From assembly GCF_000212695.1 (NCBI RefSeq), contig NC_015514.1, forward strand, positions 4,202,345-4,266,344: a DNA stretch of 64,000 nucleotides, in the 5' to 3' direction. The stretch's first letter is position 1; each line of letters begins with the position of its first letter. This stretch comes from Cellulomonas fimi ATCC 484. Its GTDB lineage: Bacteria; Actinomycetota; Actinomycetes; Actinomycetales; Cellulomonadaceae. Shown here one piece after another: positions 17,617 to 26,759 of the stretch. The notes under the pieces are model-generated. The model was not told where the DNA came from and searched no databases. It was given only the letters and a program-made list of their open reading frames with translations. Both the position numbers and the translations under genes were made by a program.

Positions 17617-19263
17617 TCAGTCCGCCGCGACCTCCGTCACGCGCCCGTCCTCGACGTGCCACCGACGCGTCAGGCGCACCGTCTCCAGCATCCGCCGGTC
17701 GTGCGTGACGAGCAGGACCGTCCCGTCGAACGACTCCATCGCCTGCTCCAGCTGCTCGATGGCCGGCAGGTCCAGGTGGTTCGTCGGCTCGTCCAGCACG
17801 AGCAGGTTCACGCCGCGCGCCTGCAGCAGCGCGAGGGCGGCACGCGTCCGCTCGCCCGGTGACAGCGACGCCGCGGGACGCCCCACCTGGTGCCCGGCCA
17901 GCCCGAACTTGGCGAGCAGCGTCCGCACGTCGGCCGTCGTCCAGTCCGGCACCTCGCGCGCGAACGCCTCCCCCACCGGTGCGTCGCCCTCGAACGCCGC
18001 CCGCGCCTGGTCGACCTCGCCGACCAGCACGCCCGACCCGAGCGAGGCGTACCCGTCCTGCGGCGCGAGGCGGCCCAGCAGCAGCGCCAGCAACGTCGAC
18101 TTGCCCGACCCGTTCGGGCCGGTCACCGCGACCCGGTCCTGCCAGTCGAGCTGCACGTCCACCGGCCCCAGGACGAAGTCCCCGCGCCGCACGACCACCG
18201 CACGCGCCGTCGCCACCACCGCCCCCGACCGCGGCGCCGTCGCGATGCTCATGCGCAGCTGCCACTCCTTGCGCGGCTCCTCGACGACCTCCATCCGCTC
18301 GATCATCCGGTCCGTCTGGCGCGCCTTCGCGGCCTGCTTCTCAGACGTCTCCCCGCGGTGGTGCTTGACGTTCTTGTCGTTGTCCGTCGCCTTGCGCCGG
18401 GCGTTGCGCACGCCCTTCTCCATCCACGCGCGCTGCGTGCGGGCGCGGAGCTCGAGCGCCCCGCGGCGGGCGGCGTAGTCCTCGAACGCCTCGCGCGCCT
18501 GCCGCCGGGCCGTCGAGCGCTCCTCCAGGTAGGCGTCGTAGGAGCCGCCGTAGGTCGCGACGCGCTGCAGGCTGCGGTCGATCTCGACGACCGTCGTCAC
18601 CGTGCGTGCGAGGAACTCCCGGTCGTGGCTCACGACGACCACCGGCGCCTGCGCGCGCTGCACGAACTCCTCGAGCCGGTCGAGGCCGTCCGCGTCCAGG
18701 TCGTTGGTCGGCTCGTCCAGCAGGTACAGGTCGAACCGCGACAGCAGCAGCGCCGCGAGCCCGACGCGCGCCGCCTGCCCGCCCGAGAGGGCCGTCATCG
18801 GCAGGTCGAGGTCGACCGCGAGCCCCAGGTCGTCGGCGACGACCCCGAGCCGCGCGTCCAGGTCGGCGCCGCCGAGCGCCATCCACCGCTCCAGCGCGTG
18901 CGTGAAGCGGTCACCGGCGTCGGGCTCGTCCGCCGCGAGCGCGTGCGACGCGTCGTCCATCTCCGTCTGCGCGTCGAGGACGCCCGTGCGCCGCTCGAGG
19001 AACGACCGGACCGTCTCGTCGGCTCGCCGCTCGACCTCCTGCACGAGGTAGCCGACCTGCGCCGTCGGTGGCGAGAGCTGCACCGACCCGTGCTCGGGCG
19101 CCCGCACGCCCGCCAGGATCCGCAGGAGCGTCGTCTTGCCCGCGCCGTTGGGCCCGACGAGCCCCACCACGTCCCCGGGCGCGACGACGAGGTCCAGCCC
19201 TGCGAACAGCTCACGGTCACCGAAGGCGGCGGCCACCGCGCGGGCCTGGAGGGTGGCACTCAT
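17617..19263 (-). CDS. ABC-F family ATP-binding protein
   Basis: A 548-residue protein with two ATP-binding cassettes and no membrane spans, the ABC-F type that acts on the ribosome (translation factor or antibiotic protection). First cassette: GPNGAGKTT, LSGGQAARVGLA, LYLLDEPTNDLD. Linker with basic coiled coil (about 255-320, rich in R and K: RNARRKATDNDKNVKHH). Second cassette: GPNGSGKST, LSPGERTRAALA, LLVLDEPTNHLD. The ATG at 19263 fits the domain start. Whether it is a housekeeping factor or a resistance protein cannot be told here; it sits between two secreted polysaccharidase genes with no evident link. Confidence 0.9.
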   Translation of the reverse strand: MSATLQARAVAAAFGDRELFAGLDLVVAPGDVVGLVGPNGAGKTTLLRILAGVRAPEHGSVQLSPPTAQVGYLVQEVERRADETVRSFLERRTGVLDAQTEMDDASHALAADEPDAGDRFTHALERWMALGGADLDARLGVVADDLGLAVDLDLPMTALSGGQAARVGLAALLLSRFDLYLLDEPTNDLDADGLDRLEEFVQRAQAPVVVVSHDREFLARTVTTVVEIDRSLQRVATYGGSYDAYLEERSTARRQAREAFEDYAARRGALELRARTQRAWMEKGVRNARRKATDNDKNVKHHRGETSEKQAAKARQTDRMIERMEVVEEPRKEWQLRMSIATAPRSGAVVATARAVVVRRGDFVLGPVDVQLDWQDRVAVTGPNGSGKSTLLALLLGRLAPQDGYASLGSGVLVGEVDQARAAFEGDAPVGEAFAREVPDWTTADVRTLLAKFGLAGHQVGRPAASLSPGERTRAALALLQARGVNLLVLDEPTNHLDLPAIEQLEQAMESFDGTVLLVTHDRRMLETVRLTRRWHVEDGRVTEVAAD

Positions 19264-19309
19264 GCCCCCATCCTGCCGGTGCACGGGCCGCTCTCCCGCA
19301 CCGGCCACG

Positions 19310-19349
19310 ACGACGCCCCCGGCCGCAGGTCCTCGGCCGGGGGTGTCGT
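19310..19349 (-). terminator. hairpin terminator of the pectate lyase gene
   Basis: Bases 19310-19325 pair with 19334-19349 over 16 bp with one G-U pair (core GCCCCCGGCCG), loop CAGGTCCT. It lies 46 bp past the pectate lyase stop in the direction of transcription. Confidence 0.75.
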
Positions 19350-19394
19350 GGTGCGTGCACGTCCCCGCTCAGCGGGCCGTGCGTCAGGGGTCGG

Positions 19395-20963
19395 TCAGCG
19401 GTACGACTCGAGCTCCGCGACGCGCGGCGTGCCCGACGCGCTCGTGATCTCGAAGCTGACCTTCTTGAGCGACGTCGACGTGAAGCTGATCGCACCGGGC
19501 GTTCCGGTGCCGGACTTCAGCACCGCACCCGTGTCGCCGTTGAGCACCCGCCACGCGCTGATCGAGCCGCTGCCGGACGCGAGGCGCACGTTGATCGCGG
19601 ACACCGTCGTGGCCGAGCCCCACTTGACCGAGATGGTCCCCGTCGAGCCCGTCGGCGACCAGTAGGTGCTGAGCGAGCCGTCCTTGACGCTGCCGTAGCT
19701 CGTGCCGCTGGCCTTGCTCGACCCGTCCGCGCCGCTGGCGGAGAGGCTGAGGTTGGTGCCGCTGGGCGCGGTCGACGTGGGCGTGGGCGTCGGGGTGGTC
19801 GGCGTCGGGTTCGGCGTCGTCGGGTTCGGCGACGTCGGGTCCGGGGTGGGCGTGGTGGGCGTGCACGAGCCGTTCGACGTCTTCAGACCCTTGTTCGCGC
19901 CGGCGGTCGCGCTGACCACCGACGGCACGCAGCTCGCCCCGTCGAGGCTGTAGGAGTACGGGATGCTCACGGTCGTCGTCGACTGCACGTTCGGCCCGGC
20001 CGGCTGCGTCGTGCCGCTCGCGCTGGACCACGTGACGTTGTCGAAGATGTTCCCGGCGACCTGCCAGTAGCCCTTCGCGTCCGTGTAGAAGGTGCCGAGC
20101 ACGTCCTTCGAGTCCTCGAAGTAGTTGTTCTCGACCTTCGCCTTGGCCCCGGCGCGCGAGTTGATGCCCGACTCGTTGAGCGAGACGTAGTGGTTGTTGT
20201 AGATGTGCGCGACACCGCCGCGCAGCAGGGGGGTCCGCGAGTCGATGTTCGAGTACAGGTTGTGGTGGAACGTGATGTTCCCGCTGCCGGTGTCGGTCTC
20301 GCTGGAGCCGATGAGGCCGCCGCGGCCCGAGTTGCGCAGGATGCTGTACGACAGCGTGACGTTCTCGACGTCGTTCTTCAGGTCGAACAGGCCGTCGTAG
20401 CCCTCGGACTCGCCGCCCGACGCCTCGAGCGTCACGTGGTCGACCCAGACGTTGCGGACGGTGCTCTCCATGCCGATCGCGTCGCCGCCGTTCGACGTCG
20501 GGGAGCCCGACTTCTTGACGTTCTTGACGGTCACGTTCTGGATGATGATGTTGCTCGAGTCCCGGATGTGGATCCCGATCTGGTCGAACGTGGCGCCGCT
20601 GCCGACGCCCTCGATCGTGACGTTGCTGATCTCCTTGAGCTCGATCACGCCGGCGGCGGTGCTGCAGCTGCCCGACACCTTCGCGGTGTTGCCGACGGTG
20701 ATGGTGCCCTCGACCTGGATCGTGATCGGGGTGCTGGCGCTGGCGCGACCGCACAGCGCCTGGTGGATGGCGGTGCCGGTCGTCGCCCTGACGGTCGCGC
20801 CGCCGGCCCCGCCCGTGGTCCCGCCGTTCTGTGCCGCGAACCCGTTGGCGCTGCCGGTGACCGCCTGGGCGGCGGGCGCCATCAGGGCGGTCACGCCGAT
20901 CGTCGTCGCCAGAGCCGTCGCGGCCCCTGCCGCGAGAAGTCGCACTGCGACCGGTCGTCTCAT
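19395..20963 (-). CDS. secreted pectate lyase (PL1) with C-terminal discoidin-like domain
   Basis: A 522-residue secreted enzyme that cleaves polygalacturonate by beta-elimination. Signal peptide at 1-34 (RRPVAVRLLAAGAATALATTIGV...AQAV). PL1 right-handed beta-helix at about 35-330, with the family signatures NVWVDHVTLE, DGLFDLKNDVENVTLSY, ITFHHNLYSNIDSRTPLLRGG (the catalytic arginine region) and HIYNNHY. A Pro/Thr linker (about 365-400) leads to a C-terminal F5/8-type C (CBM32-like) domain that ends VAELESYR. ATG 20963 is preceded by GGTGAGG. Three to four operator-like sites lie upstream, so it is probably repressed by a LacI-family protein. Confidence 0.93.
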   Translation of the reverse strand: MRRPVAVRLLAAGAATALATTIGVTALMAPAAQAVTGSANGFAAQNGGTTGGAGGATVRATTGTAIHQALCGRASASTPITIQVEGTITVGNTAKVSGSCSTAAGVIELKEISNVTIEGVGSGATFDQIGIHIRDSSNIIIQNVTVKNVKKSGSPTSNGGDAIGMESTVRNVWVDHVTLEASGGESEGYDGLFDLKNDVENVTLSYSILRNSGRGGLIGSSETDTGSGNITFHHNLYSNIDSRTPLLRGGVAHIYNNHYVSLNESGINSRAGAKAKVENNYFEDSKDVLGTFYTDAKGYWQVAGNIFDNVTWSSASGTTQPAGPNVQSTTTVSIPYSYSLDGASCVPSVVSATAGANKGLKTSNGSCTPTTPTPDPTSPNPTTPNPTPTTPTPTPTSTAPSGTNLSLSASGADGSSKASGTSYGSVKDGSLSTYWSPTGSTGTISVKWGSATTVSAINVRLASGSGSISAWRVLNGDTGAVLKSGTGTPGAISFTSTSLKKVSFEITSASGTPRVAELESYR

Positions 20964-21001
20964 CGTTGCCTCACCTTCGTCGTAGCGGGTCGAGCACGGT
21001 G

Positions 21002-21013
21002 CGAACCGGTTTC
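21002..21013. promoter_or_regulatory. degenerate GAAACCGGTTTC-type operator
   Basis: CGAACCGGTTTC keeps the right half and CCGG centre of the perfect palindrome at 21124-21135. It lies 39 bp upstream of the pectate lyase start, near the expected promoter. Confidence 0.5.
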
Positions 21014-21123
21014 CCGGAACGGCCTTCTGCGGGCGCGTGGCGCCGACCGCGTGGGGAGGTGCCGGTGCGGACGTGCTCGTCGGGCGCCGTCGCCGCGTCG
21101 CTGCGGCGTGCGCCCCCTACCGG

Positions 21124-21135
21124 GAAACCGGTTTC
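21124..21135. promoter_or_regulatory. perfect LacI-type operator palindrome
   Basis: GAAACCGGTTTC is a perfect 12-bp palindrome with the central CpG-type symmetry typical of LacI-family operators. It lies about 160 bp upstream of the pectate lyase gene. A half-site, GAAACCGG, follows at 21150-21157, and a further AACCG-containing element at 21184-21191. Confidence 0.65.
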
Positions 21136-21208
21136 TCGATCGTAGCCAGGAAACCGGCGCCCGGGATACCCCGGTCGAGCGATGAACCGTTTAGGAGCGC
21201 AACCGACC

Positions 21209-21892
21209 TCAGGCCGGGACGCGGCGCCGGGCGCTCGCCCGGACGACCCACCAGGCGATCCCGGTGATCAGCAGCGGGATCGCCACGACGCCCAGCGCCA
21301 CCGCCACGAGCACTCCCGCGATCGTCCCGAAGACGCCCGCGAGGAACGACGGCACCTCCTGGCCCTCCGCGACGACGGCCAGCGCGTCCGGAGGCGTCGA
21401 CGGCGGGAACGTCAGCGTGTACTCGCCCGCCGTCGGCGCCCGGAACGCCGCGACGTTGAACGCGTGGTGGTCGCCACGCGCGGCGCTGATGCTCACGCCG
21501 GGAGCGTCGTCGACGTCGACGGACCCACCGTCCGGACCCACCACGAGGACCTCGCCCTCCAGCCCACCGTGCGCCTGCCCGCCCGGAAGGACGAGGAACA
21601 CGTCGTGCAGGCCCTCCTCGAGCTCCAGCTCGACCGTCCCCGGCACGGAGCTCTCCCCGACGGCGGCCGGGCCCGCACCCCCGTCGGCGCCGACGACCCC
21701 CAGCGGCAGCAGCCCGGCGAACGCGCGCACGACGAGCACGGTCACGACGACGGCGGCCACCACCAGCAGCGCTGCGACGGAGGTGAGCACGACGGGCCCG
21801 ACCAGGGACGTGCGCCCCGCGACGACCGGCGGCGTGCCCGGGACCTGCGGATTTGGTGCAGGGGCCGGCGGGTTCGGGGCGGACGCGTCCAT
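21209..21892 (-). CDS. hypothetical membrane protein with two membrane spans
   Basis: A 227-residue protein: proline-rich N-terminus (PNPPAPAPNPQVPG), transmembrane segment at about 35-57 (VVLTSVAALLVVAAVVVTVLVV), an external beta-rich domain (ELELEEGLHDVFLVLPGG, AGEYTLTFPPS) resembling a small jelly-roll sensor or binding domain, and a second span near 195-220 (VLVAVALGVVAIPLLITGIAWWVV) ending in basic ARRR. No family recognised. It stands alone, between the pectate lyase operators and the beta-helix remnant. ATG 21892 chosen from context; its Shine-Dalgarno is weak. Confidence 0.65.
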   Translation of the reverse strand: MDASAPNPPAPAPNPQVPGTPPVVAGRTSLVGPVVLTSVAALLVVAAVVVTVLVVRAFAGLLPLGVVGADGGAGPAAVGESSVPGTVELELEEGLHDVFLVLPGGQAHGGLEGEVLVVGPDGGSVDVDDAPGVSISAARGDHHAFNVAAFRAPTAGEYTLTFPPSTPPDALAVVAEGQEVPSFLAGVFGTIAGVLVAVALGVVAIPLLITGIAWWVVRASARRRVPA

Positions 21893-21983
21893 GGCGTCGG
21901 AGCGTACCGGCGGCCGTGCCCCCCGGCGGCGCCACCTCCTGCACCACCGGCCCGCAGGCGCACGGCTTCCTGCCCCGCACCGA

Positions 21984-22025
21984 CGACGGCACCCCGCCCG
22001 CACGGGTGCGGACGGGGTGCCGTCG
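21984..22025 (-). terminator. long hairpin terminator after the beta-helix remnant
   Basis: Bases 21984-22002 pair with 22007-22025: 19 bp with a single mismatch, loop CGGG. It ends 18 bp past the stop of the beta-helix gene remnant, in its direction of transcription. Confidence 0.8.
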
Positions 22026-22042
22026 AGCGGGTCGACCGGTCG

Positions 22043-23231
22043 TTACGAGCCCGGGTAGCTCGTGACGAACTGCGGCGTGCCGGTGTTCGTGGAGTCGGCC
22101 TGGCCCCCAACGCCGTTGACGACGTGCCGGACGGTGCCGGCGCTGAGGTTCACCGTCATGACGTGCGTGAGCCGCACGCCCGGCCGCTGCGGCACCTCGA
22201 AGCCGTTCTCGGTGACGATCGACGGGTTGTTCTGGTTGAACACGTACACGCCCGCGCCCCAGAGCTGGTGGTCACGCACGCGGTCACCGACCTTGTACCC
22301 GGCCCAGCCGAGCGTGCCGTCGGGCTCGGTCCAGTCGGCCTGCGTCGGCGGGTCGTACGGCAGCTCGTTCTGGTAGAGCACGACGCGTCCGCGCTCGCCG
22401 TTCCAGATCGTGTTGTGCTGCTGGAAGTGCTCGACGAACAGGCCGGTCGCGGTGACGTCGTCGCCGTTGACGACCACGCCGGTGCGCCCGGTGTTGGTGC
22501 GCCAGCGGTCGGTGTCGCCGTTGACGCCCGCGGTGAAGCCCTCGACGCCGTGGTCGGCACGCCAGACCCACGTGTGGTCGACGAGCACGTCGTCCGCGTC
22601 GATCCGCAGCGCGACGTCCGTCTTGCCGACGTGCGGGCCGCCGACCCGGAAGTAGACGTCGCTCAGCGTGATCGGGTCGAGCCTGGCGCCCCGGCCGTGG
22701 TGGCCGTGGCCGCCGCGGCGGTCGCCGACCTGCAGCAGCACCGGCGACTCGGTCGTCCCCGCGTCGATCGTGACGCCCGCGACGATCGCGCCGGGCACGT
22801 CCGCGACGGTGAGCGGGACGGCCCCGCCGACGGCGGTGAGCGTCGCGTGGCCGAGACCGAGCACGACGGTGCCGGGCCGCTTGACCTCGATGCTGCGCGC
22901 GACGTCGTACACGCCGGGGGTCAGGAGCAGGTGCTTGCCCTGCGCGAGCTTGCTGTTGATCCGCTGCACCGGGTCGCCGGGCTTGGCGACGTAGAAGTCG
23001 CTCAGCGGCACGGTGCGGCCCGGGGTCAGGCCGTCGGCCCAGCTGATGCCGCGCGTGCCCTCGTGCGCGGACGGGACGCGGACGTTCCAGCGGCCGCGGG
23101 CGTCGACGAAGAGGTACGGCTTCTCGCGGCTGAGCGGCGTCTGGTCGAGCGTCGTGTACGGCGGGTCGGGGAAGGTCGCGTCGTCGGGCGCGCCCTCCAC
23201 CCCGGCGAACACCTGGTTCCACACGGCGTAA
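22043..23231 (-). pseudogene. 5'-truncated secreted beta-helix protein fused behind clpP
   Basis: About 395 codons of a right-handed beta-helix protein of a secreted actinobacterial family often labelled 'coagulation factor 5/8 type' or 'adenylyl cyclase'. Recognisable parts run from [15 protein letters not shown] and FPDPPYTTL through [30 protein letters not shown] and [20 protein letters not shown] to the C-terminal HVVNGVGG. From memory of the family, full-length members are about 600 residues with a signal peptide; here the first third, including any signal, start codon and Shine-Dalgarno, is missing. The homologous frame begins abruptly at about 23231, where the sequence becomes clpP in another frame. 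Either a real deletion or an assembly join. Confidence 0.8.
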
Positions 23232-23762
23232 GATGCGGTCCCGGTCGGTGTCCTGCCGCAGCCGCTCGACGCTCTGCCCGGTGTGCCGGGACAGGATCTG
23301 CTCGACCTGCCCGCGCAGCCGCAGGATCTCGGCGGCCTGGATCTCCAGGTCGGCCGCGGTCCCCTCCGCACCCCCCGAGGGCTGGTGCAGCAGCACGCGC
23401 GCGTGCTCCAGGACGTGCCGCTGCCCGGGCGTGCCTGCCGCGAGCAGCACGGCGGCGGCGGAGGCCGCCTGACCGAGGCAGAACGTCGCGACGGGCGGGC
23501 GGACGTACTGCATGGTGTCGTACACGGCGAGCAGCGCGGTGATGGAGCCGCCGGGCGAGTTCACGTACACGTGGATGGGTAGCTCGGAGCTCTCGGACTG
23601 CAGGTGCAGCAGCTGCGCGATGACGACGTTCGCGACGCCGTCGTCGATCTCGGTGCCGAGGAAGACGATCCGGTCGGACAGCAGCCGCGAGTAGACGTCG
23701 GACGCACGCTCGCCGGTCGGCCGCTGCTCGACGACGTAAGGGATCGTGTACTGGCCGGCCAT
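23232..23762 (-). pseudogene. clpP: clpP paralogue with its 3' end replaced
   Basis: The first 177 codons are a good ClpP serine protease subunit: [14 protein letters not shown] with the catalytic Ser, [12 protein letters not shown] with the His, and TDRDRI with the catalytic Asp. After Ile177 homology stops and the frame runs into the beta-helix gene out of phase, meeting a stop only at 22284; that product would be 492-493 residues with a meaningless tail. The C-terminal helix and strand (about 20 residues, xAxEAxxYGLVDxV) are missing. Start ATG 23762 overlaps the stop of the intact clpP by one base (TGATG); a GTG at 23765 is also possible. ClpP tandem pairs form hetero-tetradecamers, so loss of this member could disable the complex. 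Confidence 0.8.
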
Positions 23763-24382
23763 CACAGCCCCGCCTTCCGCAGCGCGCCGTCGGGGCGCAC
23801 GTCGTCGAGGTGCTCGACGACCTTGTCGACGAACCCGTACTCGAGCGCCTCGGCAGCCGTGAACCAGCGGTCACGGTCGGAGTCCCGCTCGATCGTCTCG
23901 ACGGCCTGCCCGGTGTGCTCGGCGATGAGGCCCTGCATGGTGCGCTTCACGTGCGCGAGGTTCTGCGCCTGGATCGCGATGTCGACGGCGGTGCCGCCGA
24001 TCCCGCCGGACGGCTGGTGCATGAGGACCCGTGCGTGGCGCAGCGCGAACCGCTTCCCGGGCGTCCCGGCGCTGAGCAGGAACTGCGCGGCCGACGCGGC
24101 CAGCCCCATGGCGAGCGTCGCGACGTCGTTCGGGATGAGCCGCATGGTGTCGTACATGGCGAGCGCCGCGCTCACGGAGCCGCCGGGCGAGTTGATGTAG
24201 AGCGCGATGTCGCGGCGCGGGTCCTCGGCGGACAGGAGCAGAAGCTGCGCGCACACGCGGTTGGCGACGGTGTCGTCGACCTCCTGGCCCAGGACGACGA
24301 TGCGCTGGTGCAGCAGCCGGGTCGCGAGGTCGTCGTCGAACGGGCGGGTGGGTGGTGCGGCGGAGCGGGCGGTGACGGTCAC
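23762..24382 (-). CDS. clpP: ATP-dependent Clp protease proteolytic subunit
   Basis: A 206-residue intact ClpP. Catalytic triad in context: Ser in [14 protein letters not shown], His in [12 protein letters not shown] and Asp in [20 protein letters not shown]. The first residues ([17 protein letters not shown]) replace the usual propeptide. GTG 24382 is preceded by GAGGAGG at 5-bp spacing. It is first in a two-gene operon with the truncated clpP paralogue. As clpX and tig are not adjacent, this is probably an accessory ClpP pair (clpP3/P4-like), not the essential one. Confidence 0.9.
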   Translation of the reverse strand: MTVTARSAAPPTRPFDDDLATRLLHQRIVVLGQEVDDTVANRVCAQLLLLSAEDPRRDIALYINSPGGSVSAALAMYDTMRLIPNDVATLAMGLAASAAQFLLSAGTPGKRFALRHARVLMHQPSGGIGGTAVDIAIQAQNLAHVKRTMQGLIAEHTGQAVETIERDSDRDRWFTAAEALEYGFVDKVVEHLDDVRPDGALRKAGL

Positions 24383-24509
24383 GGGAGCCTCCTCGTCGGG
24401 ATGGGGTACGTCGGCTCCTCCGACGCTGCCACCGCCCGGCGCACGCACCGGCTCGGGTCTGCCGTGCGCGGATCCGCCCACGGCAGACAGCCCGGGGCGG
24501 ACCGACGCG

Positions 24510-25778
24510 TCAGGCGACCGTGCGCTCGGCCGCGTCCTTGACGACGCCCTCGAGCCGGCCCGACGCGGCCGCGACCTCCCGCTGCCGGGCCGCCCCCGTC
24601 CCCCGCGCCAGCACGCGCTCGATCCCCTGCTCGACGAGCCCGAGGTCCCCGGACGCCCCGAGCGCGGGCCCCACGTGCTCCAGCAGGCACGCCAACGCCT
24701 CCGCGGCGGGCACGAGCCGGTGCGTCCGGGGGTGCACGAGGTCTCCCGTCGTCCCGGAGCGGCTGGCGCGCCACGCCGCCATGCGCAGGACGCTCGTGGG
24801 GTCGCCCGGCGCCGGCTCGCCCGCCCGCCACCGGTCGACGCACGTCTCCACGAGCCCGCGCGTGAGGGCGGCGACGAGCACGGCGTCGTCCACGTCCAGG
24901 CACACGTCGGCGACGCGGACCTCGACCGTCGGGTAGTGCCGGGACAGGCGCGCGTCGAAGTAGACCATCCCCTCGTCGAGCACCGTGCCCGTCGCCAGCA
25001 GCTCGGCCACGACGGCGTGGTAGGCGGCCGCGGAGCCGAACGGGTCGGCGGGTCCGGTGCCGGGCCAGCGGTTCCACGCCTGGGTGCGGTACCCCGCGTA
25101 CCCGGTGTCGGCGCCCTGCCAGTACGGCGAGTTCGCCGCGACCGCCGTCAGGAGCGGGAGCCAGGGCCGCAGCCGGTCGAGCACGGCGACGCCCTCGTCG
25201 TCGGACTCGACGGCCACGTGGACGTGGCAGCCGCACGTGAGCTGCTCGGCGCACGTCAGGCCCATCTGGTCGCGGATCGCGCGGTAGCGGGGCGACGGCG
25301 TGAGGACGGGCGTGACGGTCAGCGGGTACGTCGCGAGCGCGGCGACGCGCGCCCCCACGGTCCGGGCGGCGTCGTCGGCGCACCGGCGCAGCGCCCTCAG
25401 GTCGGCGGCGAGGTCCGCCATGCGGGTCCGCGGGGGCGTGGCCGTCTCGACCTGCTCCTGCTGCAGCTCGGTCGTCAGCGGCAGCACGACACGCGGACCG
25501 ACCGCGTCGTCCGACGCCGCGGTCACGGACGCGTCGACCGCAGCCGACGTGAGCGCCGACGAGGCCGCTGCCGAGATACCCGCCGGGACCGACACCGCGA
25601 CCTCGTCCGGTGGCCCGCCGGTGACGGCCACGGAGGCGGCGACGGTGCGGCCGGTGCCGGGGTCGACGAGGAGCAGCTCCTCCTCGACCCCCACGGAGCG
25701 CAAGATCCGCGGCTCCTCGGGCACCACCGATGCGGCAGCGCGTGCTGCCTGGGGCGGACGAGCCGTCGTGAGCGACAT
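24510..25778 (-). CDS. carboxylate-amine ligase of the glutamate-cysteine ligase GCS2 (YbdK) family
   Basis: A 422-residue member of the GCS2/YbdK family that joins glutamate to an amine or cysteine using ATP. Seen: VGVEEELLLVDP (the opening metal/ATP motif, about 32-43), LTCGCHVHV (conserved GxHVHV, about 186), LAANSPYWQG-like VAANSPYWQG, RTQAWNRWPGTG and VEVRVADVCLD with the conserved arginine. The ATG at 25778 has GAGG 5 bp upstream. In-frame GTG codons at 25802 and 25808 are alternatives, and GTG 25802 has the better GAGGGG. True substrate unknown; actinobacteria make mycothiol, so glutathione synthesis is not assumed. Confidence 0.85.
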   Translation of the reverse strand: MSLTTARPPQAARAAASVVPEEPRILRSVGVEEELLLVDPGTGRTVAASVAVTGGPPDEVAVSVPAGISAAASSALTSAAVDASVTAASDDAVGPRVVLPLTTELQQEQVETATPPRTRMADLAADLRALRRCADDAARTVGARVAALATYPLTVTPVLTPSPRYRAIRDQMGLTCAEQLTCGCHVHVAVESDDEGVAVLDRLRPWLPLLTAVAANSPYWQGADTGYAGYRTQAWNRWPGTGPADPFGSAAAYHAVVAELLATGTVLDEGMVYFDARLSRHYPTVEVRVADVCLDVDDAVLVAALTRGLVETCVDRWRAGEPAPGDPTSVLRMAAWRASRSGTTGDLVHPRTHRLVPAAEALACLLEHVGPALGASGDLGLVEQGIERVLARGTGAARQREVAAASGRLEGVVKDAAERTVA

Positions 25779-25922
25779 GCGGGCCTCGCGGATCCCGGGC
25801 ACCGACACCCCTCGCTGGATGCCGTCGGGTCGTGCACCGTCAGGGTGACATCAGCACGGTATCTCCGCCCGGTGGGCTCCACCACCCTCGGTCGTCGGGC
25901 TCGGCCGCGGGCACCGGACGGA

Positions 25923-25959
25923 CGAAGGGCCGCACCCCCGGTCGGGGTGCGGCCCTTCG
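25923..25959 (-). terminator. hairpin terminator of the rpsF-ssb-rpsR-rplI operon
   Basis: CGAAGGGCCGCACCCC (25923-25938) pairs perfectly with 25944-25959 over 16 bp around a 5-base loop, starting 16 bp past the rplI stop. Confidence 0.85.
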
Positions 25960-25974
25960 GCGACGGTGCCGGTG

Positions 25975-26424
25975 TCAGCCGGCGACGACCTTGACGGTCA
26001 CGTTCGCAGCGACGTCCGCGTGCAGGCGGACGGACACCTTGTACTCGCCCAGGGCCTTGATCGGCTGGCCGATCTCGACCTTGCGCTTGTCGATCGCCGG
26101 GGCGCCCGACGCCTTGACCGCGTCGGCGATCTCGGCGGTCGTGACGGCGCCGAACAGGCGACCGGAGTCGCCCGCCTTGGCGGTGACGACGACGGTCTTC
26201 GACTCGAGCGAGTCGCGCACGGCCTTCGCGTCGTCCAGCGTCGCGATCTCGCGCGCCTTGCGGGCCTTGCGGATCGCGGTGATGTCCTTCTCGGCACCCT
26301 TGGTCCACGGCGTGGCCAGGCTGCGCGGGATGAGGTAGTTGCGGGCGTACCCGTCCTTCACCTCGACGACGTCGCCAGGAGCACCGAGGCCGGTGACCTC
26401 GTGGGTCAGGATGATCTTCGCCAT
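25975..26424 (-). CDS. rplI: 50S ribosomal protein L9
   Basis: A 149-residue L9 with the N-terminal RNA-binding domain ([34 protein letters not shown]), connecting helix ([21 protein letters not shown]) and C-terminal domain. Full length. Last gene of the rpsF-ssb-rpsR-rplI operon, followed at once by the terminator hairpin. Confidence 0.97.
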   Translation of the reverse strand: MAKIILTHEVTGLGAPGDVVEVKDGYARNYLIPRSLATPWTKGAEKDITAIRKARKAREIATLDDAKAVRDSLESKTVVVTAKAGDSGRLFGAVTTAEIADAVKASGAPAIDKRKVEIGQPIKALGEYKVSVRLHADVAANVTVKVVAG

Positions 26425-26441
26425 GTCGGGTCTCTCCTTCC

Positions 26442-26678
26442 TCAGCGGGCCGACGACGAGTACGGCAGCAGGGCCATCTCGCGGGCGTTCTTGACGGCAC
26501 GCGCGATCGCGCGCTGCTCCTGCACGGACACGCCCGTCACACGACGCGCGCGGATCTTCCCGCGGTCGGAGATGAACTTGCGCAGGAGCGCGGTGTCCTT
26601 GTAGTCGACCGACTCGATCTTCGCGGCCTTGAGGGGGTTCTGCTTCTTCTTGGGCTTACGGACAACGGCCTTGGCCAT
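26442..26678 (-). CDS. rpsR: 30S ribosomal protein S18, zinc-independent form
   Basis: A 78-residue S18. The core [24 protein letters not shown] is intact, but the N-terminal cysteine cluster of zinc-binding S18 is replaced by [16 protein letters not shown], so this is the 'C-minus' form that needs no zinc. It is in the standard rpsF-ssb-rpsR-rplI operon, so it is probably the main copy, not the zinc-starvation one. Confidence 0.95.
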   Translation of the reverse strand: MAKAVVRKPKKKQNPLKAAKIESVDYKDTALLRKFISDRGKIRARRVTGVSVQEQRAIARAVKNAREMALLPYSSSAR

Positions 26679-26759
26679 CGTGGTGCTCCTTCGTTCGGAG
26701 CCCCGGGGTTTGCCGGACCCGGGGATGGGGATGTCTGGGGTTGTGGGCGGACCCGTCGA

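Noticed and set aside
22284..23762. A real 493-residue ClpP fusion protein
   Set aside because: The part after residue 177 is the out-of-frame reading of the beta-helix gene, rich in R and A, so it is not a meaningful domain.
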